From Phaeospirillum tilakii (GTDB taxonomy: Bacteria; Pseudomonadota; Alphaproteobacteria; Rhodospirillales; Magnetospirillaceae), in contig NZ_JBHUIY010000001.1 in NCBI RefSeq assembly GCF_042683125.1, positions 1 through 64,000 on the forward strand: a stretch of DNA of 64,000 nucleotides, in the 5' to 3' direction. The position numbers and the translations under genes are program-made. This document shows positions 1-9,112 of this stretch, one piece after another. The notes under the pieces were generated by a model, which was given only the letters and a program-made list of their open reading frames with translations, was not told where the DNA came from and searched no databases. Position 1 is the first letter of the stretch. Each line of letters starts with the position of its first letter.

Positions 1-1299
1 GCTGGCCCTGGCCGCCGCCGGCGCGGGCGCCGGGGTCTGCTGCCGGGCGGGGGCGTCCTCGCTGCGGGCCGGCTTGGCGCGTTCGGCGCGTTCCGGGCGT
101 TCGGCGCGTTCCGGGCGGGCGGGGGTCTTGCCGCGTCCGCCCCGGCCCTTGCGGGCGGTCATGTCGAGATCCAGCGCCGGCACTCCGTCGATGGTGATGC
201 GGGGGATGTCCTTGCCGATCAGCTTTTCGATCGCCACCACCGCCTTGCCGTCCTCGGGCACCGCGATGGTGAAGGCGCGGCCTTCCATCCCGGCGCGGCC
301 GGTGCGGCCGATGCGGTGGACATAATCCTCGGCGTGGATCGGCACGTCGAAATTGAACACGTGGCTGACCGCCGAGACGTCGATGCCGCGCGCCGCGACG
401 TCGGAGCAGACCATCAGCTTGACGTCGCCGCGCTTGAAGCTGTCGAGGGTCTCGCCGCGCGCCGACTGGGCCATGTCGCCATGGAGCTGGCAGACGTCGA
501 AGCCGTGCTTCTTGAGCGAGCGGTAGAGAATGTCGACGTCGCGCTTGCGGTTGCAGAAGATGAAGGCGTTCTTGACGTTCTCGAGCCGGATCAGCCGGCG
601 CAGGGTCTCGCGCTTGTCGATCTCCTCGACCACCGCGAGCTGCTGGGTCACCGTGGTCGCGGTCGAATTGCCGGGCGAGACGGTGATTTCCTTCGGATTG
701 ATCAGGAACGCGTCGGCGAGGCGGCGGATTTCCGGCCCCAGCGTCGCCGAGAAGAACAGGGTCTGGCGGATCTTGGGCAGCAGGCTGACGATGCGTTCGA
801 CATCGGGGATGAAGCCCATGTCGAGCATCCGGTCGGCTTCGTCGATCACCAGGATCTTGACGTCGTTGAGCAGGATGCGGCCGCGCTCGAACATGTCGAG
901 CAGGCGGCCGGGGGTGGCGATCAGCACATCGACGCCGCGATCGAGCAGGGCGGTCTGATCGGCCATCGACTCGCCGCCGATGATCAGGGCCTTGGTCAGG
1001 CGGTGATACTTGCCGTAATTGTCGAAATTCTCGGCGGCCTGGGCGGCCAGCTCGCGGGTCGGCGCCAGGATCAGCGAGCGCGGCATGCGCGCCTTGGCCC
1101 GGCCGGCGGCGAGGATCTCGATCATCGGCAGGGTGAAGGACGCGGTCTTGCCGGTGCCGGTCTGGGCGCAGCCGAGCACGTCGCGCCCCATCAGCACCAC
1201 CGGGATGGCCTGAGCCTGAATCGGGGTGGGGGTCGCGTATCCGACCTCGGCCAGCGCTTTGAGAAGTTCGGGGCCAAGACCCAGAGTCTCAAACGTCAT
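1..1299 (-). CDS. rhlE: DEAD-box ATP-dependent RNA helicase, RhlE type (3' end outside window)
   Basis: Unwinds structured RNA using ATP; RhlE-type helicases act in ribosome maturation and mRNA turnover. The frame opens with ATG at 1299 (MTFETLGLGPELLKAL) and reads to the window edge, so the C-terminus is missing. Visible in order: Q motif (PTPIQAQ), Walker A (AQTGTGKT), PTRELA, the DEAD box (VIDEADRM), SAT, and the helicase C motif HRIGRTGR. The visible tail after the core is low-complexity and rich in Arg, Pro, Glu and Ala, as usual for RhlE RNA-binding tails. The family call is secure; the exact paralogue (RhlE rather than another DEAD-box member) is less so. Confidence 0.9.
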   Translation of the reverse strand, partial: MTFETLGLGPELLKALAEVGYATPTPIQAQAIPVVLMGRDVLGCAQTGTGKTASFTLPMIEILAAGRAKARMPRSLILAPTRELAAQAAENFDNYGKYHRLTKALIIGGESMADQTALLDRGVDVLIATPGRLLDMFERGRILLNDVKILVIDEADRMLDMGFIPDVERIVSLLPKIRQTLFFSATLGPEIRRLADAFLINPKEITVSPGNSTATTVTQQLAVVEEIDKRETLRRLIRLENVKNAFIFCNRKRDVDILYRSLKKHGFDVCQLHGDMAQSARGETLDSFKRGDVKLMVCSDVAARGIDVSAVSHVFNFDVPIHAEDYVHRIGRTGRAGMEGRAFTIAVPEDGKAVVAIEKLIGKDIPRITIDGVPALDLDMTARKGRGGRGKTPARPERAERPERAERAKPARSEDAPARQQTPAPAPAAARAS

Positions 1300-1495
1300 C
1301 GAGGCACTTTCCGGGCCGTCCGAGCGGCCATGTTGTTCGGGGGATGTCATGTGCGGTCGCTATATAGGCAAACACGCGGTCAAGTCAATGAAAATGCCGT
1401 GAAACGGAAGGATTGCACCCTTCCGGTCGGGCCGATACCCTGACCTCGCCCGTCATTTGCCCCGTCGCCCCGCCCGAGGAAAGGACCCGCCGCCG

Positions 1496-2071
1496 ATGCC
1501 GACCGCCGCTGCCCCGGCCGAAACGCCGCTGCTGATCGATGCCGACCGCTCCTGCCTGCTGATCGTCGATGTCCAGGAGGCGCTGGCGCCGACGATGTTC
1601 GATCCGCGCCGGGTCTATCGCGGCGGCGCGATCCTGTTGCGGGCGGCGACCCGGCTCGGCCTGCCGCTGCTGGTGACCGAACAATATCCCAAGGGCCTCG
1701 GCCGCACCGTCGGCGAGCTGCGCGAGCTGGTGCCCGACGACGCGGTGATGGAAAAGCTGCATTTCTCCTGCGCCGCCGATCCGGCGATCCGCGCCCGGGT
1801 CGAGGGCTTCGGCCGGCCCCGGGTGGTGCTGGCCGGGATCGAATCCCACATCTGCGTGCTCCAGACCGCGCTCGGCTTCAAACAGCTCGGCTATCAGCCG
1901 GTGGTGGTGGCCGACGCCTGCGCCTCGCGCGCCGAAGGCAATTACCACGCCGCGCTCGACCGCCTCGCCGCCGCCGGGGTGACCGTCGCCACGGTCGAGA
2001 TGGTGCTGTTCGAATGGCTGCACCGCGCCGGCACCCCCGAATTCAAGGAATTGTCGCCGCTGATCCGCTGA
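1496..2071 (+). CDS. Isochorismatase-family cysteine hydrolase
   Basis: A 191-residue single-domain cysteine hydrolase of the isochorismatase-like fold. The catalytic triad is readable: Asp25 (LIVDVQ), Lys87 (MEKLHFSC) and Cys120 (GIESHICVLQTA). An upstream in-frame start exists at 1457, but ATG 1496 follows an AGGAAAGGA ribosome site and gives the usual family length. The substrate cannot be told from sequence; relatives hydrolyse isochorismate, nicotinamide or related amides, and short members such as this are often of unknown substrate. It lies 34 bp before an alpha/beta hydrolase on the same strand, so the two may be co-transcribed. Confidence 0.85.
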   Translation: MPTAAAPAETPLLIDADRSCLLIVDVQEALAPTMFDPRRVYRGGAILLRAATRLGLPLLVTEQYPKGLGRTVGELRELVPDDAVMEKLHFSCAADPAIRARVEGFGRPRVVLAGIESHICVLQTALGFKQLGYQPVVVADACASRAEGNYHAALDRLAAAGVTVATVEMVLFEWLHRAGTPEFKELSPLIR

Positions 2072-2105
2072 TCCTGGATCGCGCCGCCCGGAAAGGCTCC
2101 CGCCG

Positions 2106-2819
2106 ATGACCGATGCCCGCCCCACCCTGATCCTGCTGTCCGGCCTGCTGTGCGACCATCGTCTGTGGCGGGGGCAGGCCCTGGCCCTGGCCGAGCGGGT
2201 CCGGGTGGTCTGTCCCGACCTTGCCCGCGACGACAGCCTGGGGGCGATGGCCGAGCGGGTGCTGGCGGCGGCGCCGCCGCGCTTCTCGCTCGGCGGCCAG
2301 TCGATGGGCGGCTATCTCGCGCTGGAGATCTATCGCCGTGCGCCCCAGCGGGTCGAGCGGCTGGCGCTGGTGTGCAGCAACGCCCATGCCGATGCCGAGG
2401 CCCAGCGCCAGCGCCGGCTCGACGCGATCGCGCTGGCCCGCGCCGGGCGGTTCGGGCAGGTGGTCGCCGCCCAGGCGGCGGTGCTGTTCTCGCCGGCGGC
2501 GCAGGAGGATTCCGCCCTGGCCGCCCTGTTCCGGGCGATGGCCGACACGATCGGGCCGGAGGGCTTCGCCCACCAGCAGCAGGCGATCATGGGGCGGATC
2601 GATTCGACCCCGACCCTGCCCACCATCGCCTGCCCGACCCTGGTGCTGGGCGGCGGGCTCGACCGGCTGACTCCGCCCGAGCTGCAACAGGCGATCGCGG
2701 CGGCGATCCCCGGCGCGGTGCTGGAGATCGTCGCCGATGCCGGCCATCTCGCCCCGATCGAGCGGCCCGAGGCGGTCGCCGCCGCCCTCGCGCGCTGGCT
2801 TGACCGGCCGGCCGCCTGA
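2106..2819 (+). CDS. Alpha/beta-fold hydrolase
   Basis: A 237-residue alpha/beta hydrolase. The nucleophile elbow is GQSMGG (Ser66), with an acid in GLDRLTPPE and the catalytic His in AGHLAPIERP near the C-terminus, so the triad is complete. There is no signal peptide, so it is probably cytoplasmic. It follows the isochorismatase-like gene closely and is probably in the same transcript. Substrate unknown; the fold covers esterases, lactonases and C-C hydrolases, and nothing here narrows it. Confidence 0.85.
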   Translation: MTDARPTLILLSGLLCDHRLWRGQALALAERVRVVCPDLARDDSLGAMAERVLAAAPPRFSLGGQSMGGYLALEIYRRAPQRVERLALVCSNAHADAEAQRQRRLDAIALARAGRFGQVVAAQAAVLFSPAAQEDSALAALFRAMADTIGPEGFAHQQQAIMGRIDSTPTLPTIACPTLVLGGGLDRLTPPELQQAIAAAIPGAVLEIVADAGHLAPIERPEAVAAALARWLDRPAA

Positions 2820-2826
2820 CCCGGGC

Positions 2827-3210
2827 TCATTCCACCATCAGCAGGATGGTCTGGCGCCGCCCGCCGCTTTCGTAGGTCAGCGGGTAGCGGCCGGGGCTGA
2901 GCGGCCCCAGTTCGGCCCGGTTGCGGGTGAGGCTGCCAGGCGACAGCGCGCCCTTGGGCGGGATCGGGTTGATCCAGTTGGCCGGCGCCTCCAGCCCGGC
3001 GAGGCCGATCTCCGGCGCCGTCACCAGTCCGGCGCGCGGGCCGATCGCGGCGGCGGTCAGGTCGAACGGGGTGTGGGCCGGGACGGTGATCGTCTGCGGA
3101 TGGACCTGACCGGACTGGATCACCAGCGAGCGGACCGGACGGTCGGTGCAGCCGGCGGCGGCGAGGGCCAGCAGCGGCAGCAGCAGCAGGGAACGGAGTT
3201 GGTTGGTCAT
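2827..3210 (-). CDS. Cupredoxin-like lipoprotein, last gene of the metal-efflux operon
   Basis: A 127-residue exported protein. The N-terminus is a lipoprotein signal with lipobox LAAAGC, so it should be lipidated on the Cys and anchored in a membrane facing the periplasm. The rest is beta-rich (HPQTITVPAHTPFDL, then RNRAELGPLSPGRYPLTYE), which resembles cupredoxin-like domains, but I do not see a full blue-copper Cys/His/Met ligand set. It sits 28 bp after czcA on the same strand, suggesting a role as periplasmic metal-binding accessory. The operon role is inference. Confidence 0.65.
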   Translation of the reverse strand: MTNQLRSLLLLPLLALAAAGCTDRPVRSLVIQSGQVHPQTITVPAHTPFDLTAAAIGPRAGLVTAPEIGLAGLEAPANWINPIPPKGALSPGSLTRNRAELGPLSPGRYPLTYESGGRRQTILLMVE

Positions 3211-3238
3211 CGGATGGGTTCCTTAGGTTGAAATTGGA

Positions 3239-6200
3239 TCAGGACGCGGCCGGGGCCTGATGGGTGGTGCGCCAGTGCCACAGCAGGGCGCGGGAGAACG
3301 GCCGGTACAGCACCGGCAGCACCACCAGGGTCAGCAGGGTCGAGGTCACCAGCCCGCCGACCACCACGGTGGCGAGCGGGCGCTGCACCTCGGAGCCGAC
3401 CCCGTGCGACAGCAGCATCGGGATCAGGCCGAGGGCGGCGATGAAGGCGGTCATCAGCACCGGGCGCAGGCGGGACTGGGCGCCGGCGGCGACGGCGCGG
3501 GGGACGGTCATCCCCCCCAGCACGTTCTGGTTGATGGCATTGACCATCACCACGCCGTTGAGCACCGCGACGCCGAACAGGGCGATGAAGCCGATCGAGC
3601 CCGGCACCGACAAATACTGGCCGCTGGCGAACAGGGCGAACAGGCCGCCGATCAGGGCCAGGGGCACGTTCAGCATGATCAGCGCCGCCTGCCCGAGCGA
3701 GCCGAAGGCGAAGTAAAGCAGCAGGAAGATCAGCGCCAGCGAGGCCGGCACCACCACCATCAGCCGGGCCTGGGCCCGCTGCTGGTTTTCGAACTGGCCG
3801 CCGAATTCGAGGCTGTAGCCGGTGGGCAGGGCGATCTCGCGGGCGATCGAGTCGCGCAGTTCGGCCACCAGCCCGCCCATGTCGCGGCCCTCGACATTGG
3901 CCTCGATCACCACCCGGCGGCGCACGTCGTCGCGGCGGATCTGCGGCGGGCCGTTGCCGATCGTGACGCTGGCGACTTCGCCCAGCCGGACCCAGGCGCC
4001 GTCGGGGGCCTGGAGCATCAAAGCGCGGATCGCCTCGGGGCTGGCGCGGAAGCGCGGGGCCAGCCGCACCACGATGTCGTAGCGTTCGTTGCCCTGGATG
4101 ATCTGGCCGGCGGAGCTGCCGCCGATCGCGTCGGACACCAGCTCCATCACCGCGCCGACCGGGATGCCGGCGCGGGCGAGACGGTCGCGGTCGGGGGTGA
4201 CGGTCAGCAGCGCCTCGCCGCTCATCGCCTCCATCGCCACGTCGCTTGTGCCGGCGGTGCGGCGCACCAGTGCCTCGATCGCCTTGCCCTTGGCCGCCAG
4301 CACGGCGAGGTCCGGTCCGAACAGCTTGATCGCCAGCTCGGCCTTGACCCCCGACAGCAATTCATCGACCCGCGAGGCGATCGGCTGCGAGAACGACACC
4401 TGGATCCCCGGCAGCTCGGCCAGCGCCTGCTGCATCCGCGCCTGGAGCGCGGGACGGGTGGTGGCGGTCCGCCATTCGGCCAGCGGGCGCAGCCCGACCA
4501 GGATCTCGATGTTGCTGACCGGCTCGGGGTCGCCGCCCAGTTCGGCCCGGCCGATCCGGCTGGAGGCCAGGGTTACCTCGGGGAAGGCGGCGAGGCGCTG
4601 TTCCAGGGTGTTGGCCACCGCCAGCGCGGTGTCGAGGCTCGACGCCGCCGGCAGGGTGACGCGGATGTTGAGCGAGCCTTCCTCCAGCTCGGGCATGAAC
4701 TCGCTGCCGATCAGCGGCAGGGTGGCCAGCGCGGCGATGAACAGCGCCAGCGCCGCCGCCACCACCTGGCGCGGCCGCCGCAGCGCCGCCGGCAGCGCCC
4801 GGGCATAGAGCCGCTCGAACGGTGGGAACACCCAGCTGTCGCGGTGACGGATCCCGCCGGCCAGCAGGGTGGTCGCCAGCGCCGGCAGCACCACCAGCGC
4901 CACCAGCAGCGAGGCGGCCATCGCCAGCACGATGCTGACCGCCATCGGCTGGAACAGCTTGCCCTCGACCCCTTCCAGGCTGAACAGCGGGGCGAACACC
5001 ACGATGATGATCACCACCGCGAAGAACACCGGCCGGCTGACCTCGCGCGCCGCCTGCTGGATCCGGAGCGCCAGCCCGCCACCGCCCTCGGTCGCGCCGG
5101 GGCGGGCGAGATGGACGAAGATGTTCTCCATCATCACCACCGAGCCATCGACCATCATGCCGATGGCGATGGTCAGCCCGCCGAGCGACATCAGGTTGGC
5201 CGACATCCCGAGCCAGGCCATCGCCATCAGCGCCAGCCCGGCCGACACCGGCACGCTCAGCATCACCAGCAGCGCCGCGCGCAGGTTCATCAGGAACAGG
5301 ATCAGCACCACCACGATCAGGACGAAGGTTTCCAGCATCGCCCGGGTCACCGTCGCCACTGCCTTGGCGACCAGATCGGCCTGGTCGTAGACCGGCTCCA
5401 GCGTGACGCCGGCCGGCAGCGCCTGCCGGATCAGCGGCAGCCGCGCCTCGATCCCGTCGATGGTCGCCTTGGTGTTGGCGCCGACCCGCTTCAGCACGAT
5501 CCCGGTCACCACTTCGCCGCGCGCGGTGACGGTGCCGTCATCGGCGCGGGTGGTCATCGTCACCGCGCCCTGGCGCACCTCGCCGCCGAAGCCGATCTCG
5601 GCGACGTCGCGCACCCGCACCACCACGCCGCGCTCCTGCTTGACCGGCACCGCGCCGAGATCGGCGAGGCCCTGGGCGCCGCCGCGCATCATGCCGATGC
5701 CGCGGATCACCAATTGCTCGGCGCCCTGGTCGAGGAACAGGCCGCCGACATTGTGGTTGCTGGCGGCGATCGCGGCGCGCACGTCGTCGATGCGCAGGCG
5801 GTAGGCCAGCAGCCGGTCGGGATCGACCCGCACTTGGTACTGGCGCACCTCGCCGCCGAACGACAGCACCTGGGTCACCCCCTCGACCGGCATCAGCAGC
5901 AGCTTGACCACCCAGTCGTTGAGGCCGCGCAGGGCGATCAGGTCGTGCCGGGCCGGATCGTCGGCGCGCAGCACGTACTGGAACACCTGACCGATCCCCG
6001 AGGTGTCGGGACCGATCTGCGGCTGGCCGGCGGCGGCAGGGATCTGGGCGCGGGCGGTCTGCAACCGCTCGAACACCATCTGTCGGGCGAAATAGAGGTC
6101 GGTGCCCTCCTTGAACACCACCGTCACCACCGACAGGCCGGTGCGCGACACCGAGCGGACCTCGGCCACCGCAGGGGCGGAATGCATCACCGCCTCGACT

Positions 6201-6403
6201 GGATAGGTGATCAACTGCTCGACCTCCTCGGCGGCGAGGCCGGGGGCCTCGGTGTTGACCACCACCTGGACGTTGGTGACGTCGGGGAAGGCGTCGAGAT
6301 TGAGCCGGGGCAGCACCAGCGCGGCGGCGGCGACCAGCGCCAGCAGGGCGAGGACGACGATCTGGCGGTGGTCGATGCCGAGGTCGATCAGGCGGTTGAG
6401 CAT
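3239..6403 (-). CDS. czcA: Heavy-metal efflux RND transporter, inner-membrane pump (CzcA/CusA family)
   Basis: A proton-driven RND pump that exports metal cations from the periplasm or cytoplasm through a three-part envelope complex. The frame is open further upstream, but ATG 6403 (MLNRLIDLGIDHRQIV) is the conserved family N-terminus and gives 1054 residues, normal for HME-RND. A first membrane helix is followed by NLDAFPDVTNVQV, a pore domain, a block of helices with a GMMVDGSVVMMENIF motif, a second periplasmic domain and a final helix block. It follows the adaptor gene (end 6489) on the same strand. The metal is not decidable from the motifs I could read; Co/Zn/Cd or Cu/Ag are both possible. 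Confidence 0.92.
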   Translation of the reverse strand: MLNRLIDLGIDHRQIVVLALLALVAAAALVLPRLNLDAFPDVTNVQVVVNTEAPGLAAEEVEQLITYPVEAVMHSAPAVAEVRSVSRTGLSVVTVVFKEGTDLYFARQMVFERLQTARAQIPAAAGQPQIGPDTSGIGQVFQYVLRADDPARHDLIALRGLNDWVVKLLLMPVEGVTQVLSFGGEVRQYQVRVDPDRLLAYRLRIDDVRAAIAASNHNVGGLFLDQGAEQLVIRGIGMMRGGAQGLADLGAVPVKQERGVVVRVRDVAEIGFGGEVRQGAVTMTTRADDGTVTARGEVVTGIVLKRVGANTKATIDGIEARLPLIRQALPAGVTLEPVYDQADLVAKAVATVTRAMLETFVLIVVVLILFLMNLRAALLVMLSVPVSAGLALMAMAWLGMSANLMSLGGLTIAIGMMVDGSVVMMENIFVHLARPGATEGGGGLALRIQQAAREVSRPVFFAVVIIIVVFAPLFSLEGVEGKLFQPMAVSIVLAMAASLLVALVVLPALATTLLAGGIRHRDSWVFPPFERLYARALPAALRRPRQVVAAALALFIAALATLPLIGSEFMPELEEGSLNIRVTLPAASSLDTALAVANTLEQRLAAFPEVTLASSRIGRAELGGDPEPVSNIEILVGLRPLAEWRTATTRPALQARMQQALAELPGIQVSFSQPIASRVDELLSGVKAELAIKLFGPDLAVLAAKGKAIEALVRRTAGTSDVAMEAMSGEALLTVTPDRDRLARAGIPVGAVMELVSDAIGGSSAGQIIQGNERYDIVVRLAPRFRASPEAIRALMLQAPDGAWVRLGEVASVTIGNGPPQIRRDDVRRRVVIEANVEGRDMGGLVAELRDSIAREIALPTGYSLEFGGQFENQQRAQARLMVVVPASLALIFLLLYFAFGSLGQAALIMLNVPLALIGGLFALFASGQYLSVPGSIGFIALFGVAVLNGVVMVNAINQNVLGGMTVPRAVAAGAQSRLRPVLMTAFIAALGLIPMLLSHGVGSEVQRPLATVVVGGLVTSTLLTLVVLPVLYRPFSRALLWHWRTTHQAPAAS

Positions 6404-6488
6404 GGCGGCGGGTCGCTTTGCGGGCAAAAGGGGGGCGTCCGGCGCCGGCGGGGCCGGCGGCGGGGAGACGGCGGGGCGGAGGATCGGG

Positions 6489-7643
6489 TCAGGGACGGTC
6501 GGGGGCGGCGCCCTTGGCCAGTTCCGACTGGAGCAGGAACACCCCGGCGGTGGCGATCCGGGTGCCGGGGGCCAATCCCTCGACCGCCGCCAGCCCGTCG
6601 ACGGCGGCACTCACCGTCACCGCGCGGGGGATGAAGCGTCCATCGGTCTCGACCACGAACACGGTGTCGTGGCCGTCGCCGTCGCGCCCGACCGCCCCGG
6701 CCGGCACCACCACCGCCTCGCGCGGCGGCGCGGCGATCTCGGCCTGGACGAACTGGCCGGGGGTCAGCCTGCGGCCGGGATTGGCCACCTCCAGCCGCAG
6801 GCCGAGGGTGCGGGTCTGCTCGTCGAGCGCCGGCAGGATCTGGCGGATCTCGGCCGGCAGGCGTTCGCCGCCGGCCAGCACCCACGCTTGCGCGCCCGGG
6901 GCGGCGCTGGCGGCCAGGGCCGGGGGCAGCCGCGCCTCGACCCACATCGTCGCCGGATCGGAGACCTCGAACAGCGGGTGACCGGCCTCCACCCGCTCGC
7001 CGACCCGGAACGCATCGGCGGTGACGATCCCGGCCTGGGGGGCGGCCAGGGTCAGCAGCCCGGGGCTGGCCAGCCGGCCCGCGCGGGCCAGCGCCTCGAC
7101 CTGACCGGCGGGCAGGCCGAGGGTGGTCAGCCGGGCGCGGGCGGCCTCGCGGCCGATCTCGGCCTCGGCCCAGCGCCGGCCGGCGACGATGTCGCGGCCG
7201 ATCTCGCGCACCCGGCGCCATTCCTGCTCGGCCAGCAGGAACGCGGCCTGGGCCTCGGCGATCTCGGGGCTGAACAGGGTGGCGAGCGGCTGGCCGGCCC
7301 GCACCGTCTGGCCCAGGGTGGCGTGGCGCTGCTGCACCACCCCGGCGATCCGGCTCGACACCAAAGCGGAGCGGTAGGCGTTGGCCTGGACCAGCCCGGG
7401 CACCGTCTCGCGGCCGGCCAGGGCGCGCCGCTCGGCGGTGCCGATCGTCACCCCGGCGGCGGCGCGCTGCGCGTCGGAGAGGGTCTGCCCGGCGGCGGGC
7501 TGGAGCGCGGCGGGTGGCGCGGCGGGGGCGGGCGGGGCGGCCGGTTCCCCGGACGGGGCGACGGCGAAGGCCAGCCCGCCGGCGACGGCGGCACCGGCCA
7601 GGGCGGCGAGCGAAAGCGGCAGCAGGCGGCGGATCATCTTCAT
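6489..7643 (-). CDS. czcB: RND efflux periplasmic adaptor (membrane fusion protein, CzcB type)
   Basis: Periplasmic adaptor linking the RND pump to the outer-membrane channel. Of 384 residues, the first 25 or so form an N-terminal signal/anchor (LPLSLAALAGAAVAGGLAF). Then come a lipoyl/barrel-sandwich region (GVVQQRHATLGQTVRAGQPLA), an alpha-hairpin, and a beta-barrel domain (TLGLRLEVANPGRRLTPGQ). The start ATG at 7643 overlaps the TGA of the upstream channel gene by one base (TGATG), so the two are translationally coupled. The family is certain from order and context; the metal specificity is not. Confidence 0.88.
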   Translation of the reverse strand: MKMIRRLLPLSLAALAGAAVAGGLAFAVAPSGEPAAPPAPAAPPAALQPAAGQTLSDAQRAAAGVTIGTAERRALAGRETVPGLVQANAYRSALVSSRIAGVVQQRHATLGQTVRAGQPLATLFSPEIAEAQAAFLLAEQEWRRVREIGRDIVAGRRWAEAEIGREAARARLTTLGLPAGQVEALARAGRLASPGLLTLAAPQAGIVTADAFRVGERVEAGHPLFEVSDPATMWVEARLPPALAASAAPGAQAWVLAGGERLPAEIRQILPALDEQTRTLGLRLEVANPGRRLTPGQFVQAEIAAPPREAVVVPAGAVGRDGDGHDTVFVVETDGRFIPRAVTVSAAVDGLAAVEGLAPGTRIATAGVFLLQSELAKGAAPDRP

Positions 7644-8908
7644 CACAGCCCCACGACATTATCGATGCGGTTGGCGGCGCGCAGGCCGTCGGCCAGGGTG
7701 GTCCAGGCCCGGGTCCACAGCTCGGCCCCCTGCTGGGCGGCGCGCACGGTCTCGCGCAACTGGACGAAATAGTCGGTGGCGGAAATCTCGCGCCCGACCC
7801 ACAGCCGGTCGAGCAGGGCGATCTGCTGGTCGAGCGGCGCGCCGGCCTGGGCCCGCCACGCCTGCCAGCCCTGCCATGCCTCGGTGGCGGCGGCGCGGGT
7901 GGCGGCGATCTCGGTGCGGGCGGCGCGGCGGGCGGTCATCTCCGCCGCCTCGGCGCTGGCGAGGCCGCGCCCGGCGCTGACCACCCGGGCCGAGCCGGAA
8001 TTCAGCACCGGGATCGGCAGCGACACCCCGAAGGTCACCAGCGTCGCCGAACCGTCCCGCCCGCCGCCGAGGCGGAAGGTCGGGTCGGGCACCCGCTCGT
8101 CGCGGGCCAGCCGCAGGTCGGCCCGCGCCGTCTCGATCCGGGCCCGGCCGGCCTGCACCGCCGGCAGATCGTCGAGCCGGGCCTCGTCGCCCCCCGGGCC
8201 GCCCAGCAGCTCGGGCGACAGCGGGTCGGGCAGGGCGGCGATCCCGGCCGGATCGCAATCGCACAGGCCCCGCAGCGCCTCGCGCGCCTGGGCCAGTTCG
8301 ATCCGGGCGTCGGCAGCAACCCGCGCCGTCTCGGCCAGGGCAAGGCGGGCGAGGGCGAGGTCGGCGGCGGAACTGTCGCCGGCCTGGCGCAGCCGCTCGG
8401 CCAGCCGCAGGAACGAGTCCATCGCCGCCTGCTGGCGGGCGGCCAGCGCCTCCTGGCGGCGGGCGCCCTGGAACCGCGCCAGCCCGGCCAGCGCCTCGCC
8501 GGCCAGGGCCAGCCGCGCCTCGGCCGAATCCGCCCGGGCCACCGCGATGCCGCGCTGGCCGATCAGGCGGCGGCTTTCCTGCTTGACCCCGAAATCGGTG
8601 GTCAGCGCCACCTCGACCACCGATTTCAGGCTGGTGTCGCCGACGCTGTCGCTGCCGCTGCCGGCCGGGCTGCGTTTGTATTCGCCGGCATAGCCGATCT
8701 CGGGATTGTAGAGCGGCTGGGCCAGCACCTCGGCCTCGGCCTCGGCCTGGGCGACGCCGCTTTCGGCCTGGGCGGCGCGGGGGTGGTCGGACAGCACCCG
8801 GTCGAGGAACGGCCGCCACGGCGCCAGCGGCGCCTCGGCGGCGACGACGGGGCAGGACAGCAGCAGGGCGGACAGCAGCAGCGGGGCGGAGGAGACGGTA
8901 CGGAACAC
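7643..8908 (-). CDS. czcC: TolC-family outer-membrane efflux channel (CzcC type)
   Basis: Outer-membrane duct of the tripartite metal exporter and first gene of the operon. About 421 residues, with an N-terminal signal peptide (LLLSALLLSCPVVAAEA), long Ala/Arg/Leu-rich coiled-coil stretches typical of the periplasmic tunnel, and two repeated halves. The start is uncertain: no ATG fits. I place it at GTG 8908, just before the signal peptide, with a weak AGGA site; a TTG at 8944 is the longer option. The operon order is channel, adaptor, pump, lipoprotein. Confidence 0.8.
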   Translation of the reverse strand: MFRTVSSAPLLLSALLLSCPVVAAEAPLAPWRPFLDRVLSDHPRAAQAESGVAQAEAEAEVLAQPLYNPEIGYAGEYKRSPAGSGSDSVGDTSLKSVVEVALTTDFGVKQESRRLIGQRGIAVARADSAEARLALAGEALAGLARFQGARRQEALAARQQAAMDSFLRLAERLRQAGDSSAADLALARLALAETARVAADARIELAQAREALRGLCDCDPAGIAALPDPLSPELLGGPGGDEARLDDLPAVQAGRARIETARADLRLARDERVPDPTFRLGGGRDGSATLVTFGVSLPIPVLNSGSARVVSAGRGLASAEAAEMTARRAARTEIAATRAAATEAWQGWQAWRAQAGAPLDQQIALLDRLWVGREISATDYFVQLRETVRAAQQGAELWTRAWTTLADGLRAANRIDNVVGL

Positions 8909-9049
8909 GGGCGGGGCGTCCTGTGCGGGGGAGGAAAAGCACAAGACGACCCTAGCGCCGGGGCGATGACCCTGCCGTGAATGGCGGGTTCATCAAGCGT
9001 TCATGGAAGGGGAGGGGATATGGCAAAAGTCATTGTAAGTAAAAGCCGC

Positions 9050-9112
9050 AGGCAAGCGGGGCTGCCGCCCCGCGCCCCGCTTGGAGGCGCCGCCTCCAAG
9101 CCTCCGGTTTTT
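9050..9112. repeat. Cluster of short GC-rich hairpins with a T-run
   Basis: The spacer holds two hairpins. One is GGGGC-TGCC-GCCCC. The other is an almost perfect palindrome, GCTTGGAGGCG / CGCCTCCAAGC (9079-9101), followed on the plus strand by CTCCGG and six T. It resembles a plus-strand factor-independent terminator although no plus-strand gene precedes it; it would block antisense transcription into the permease gene. Similar hairpin clusters lie after the homospermidine synthase gene. Confidence 0.5.

Noticed and set aside
3260..6634. A 1124-codon open frame on the plus strand, antisense to czcA
   Set aside because: Its translation is His/Gln/Arg/Asp-rich without domain structure. It is the usual GC-driven open antisense frame; the minus strand encodes a complete RND pump.
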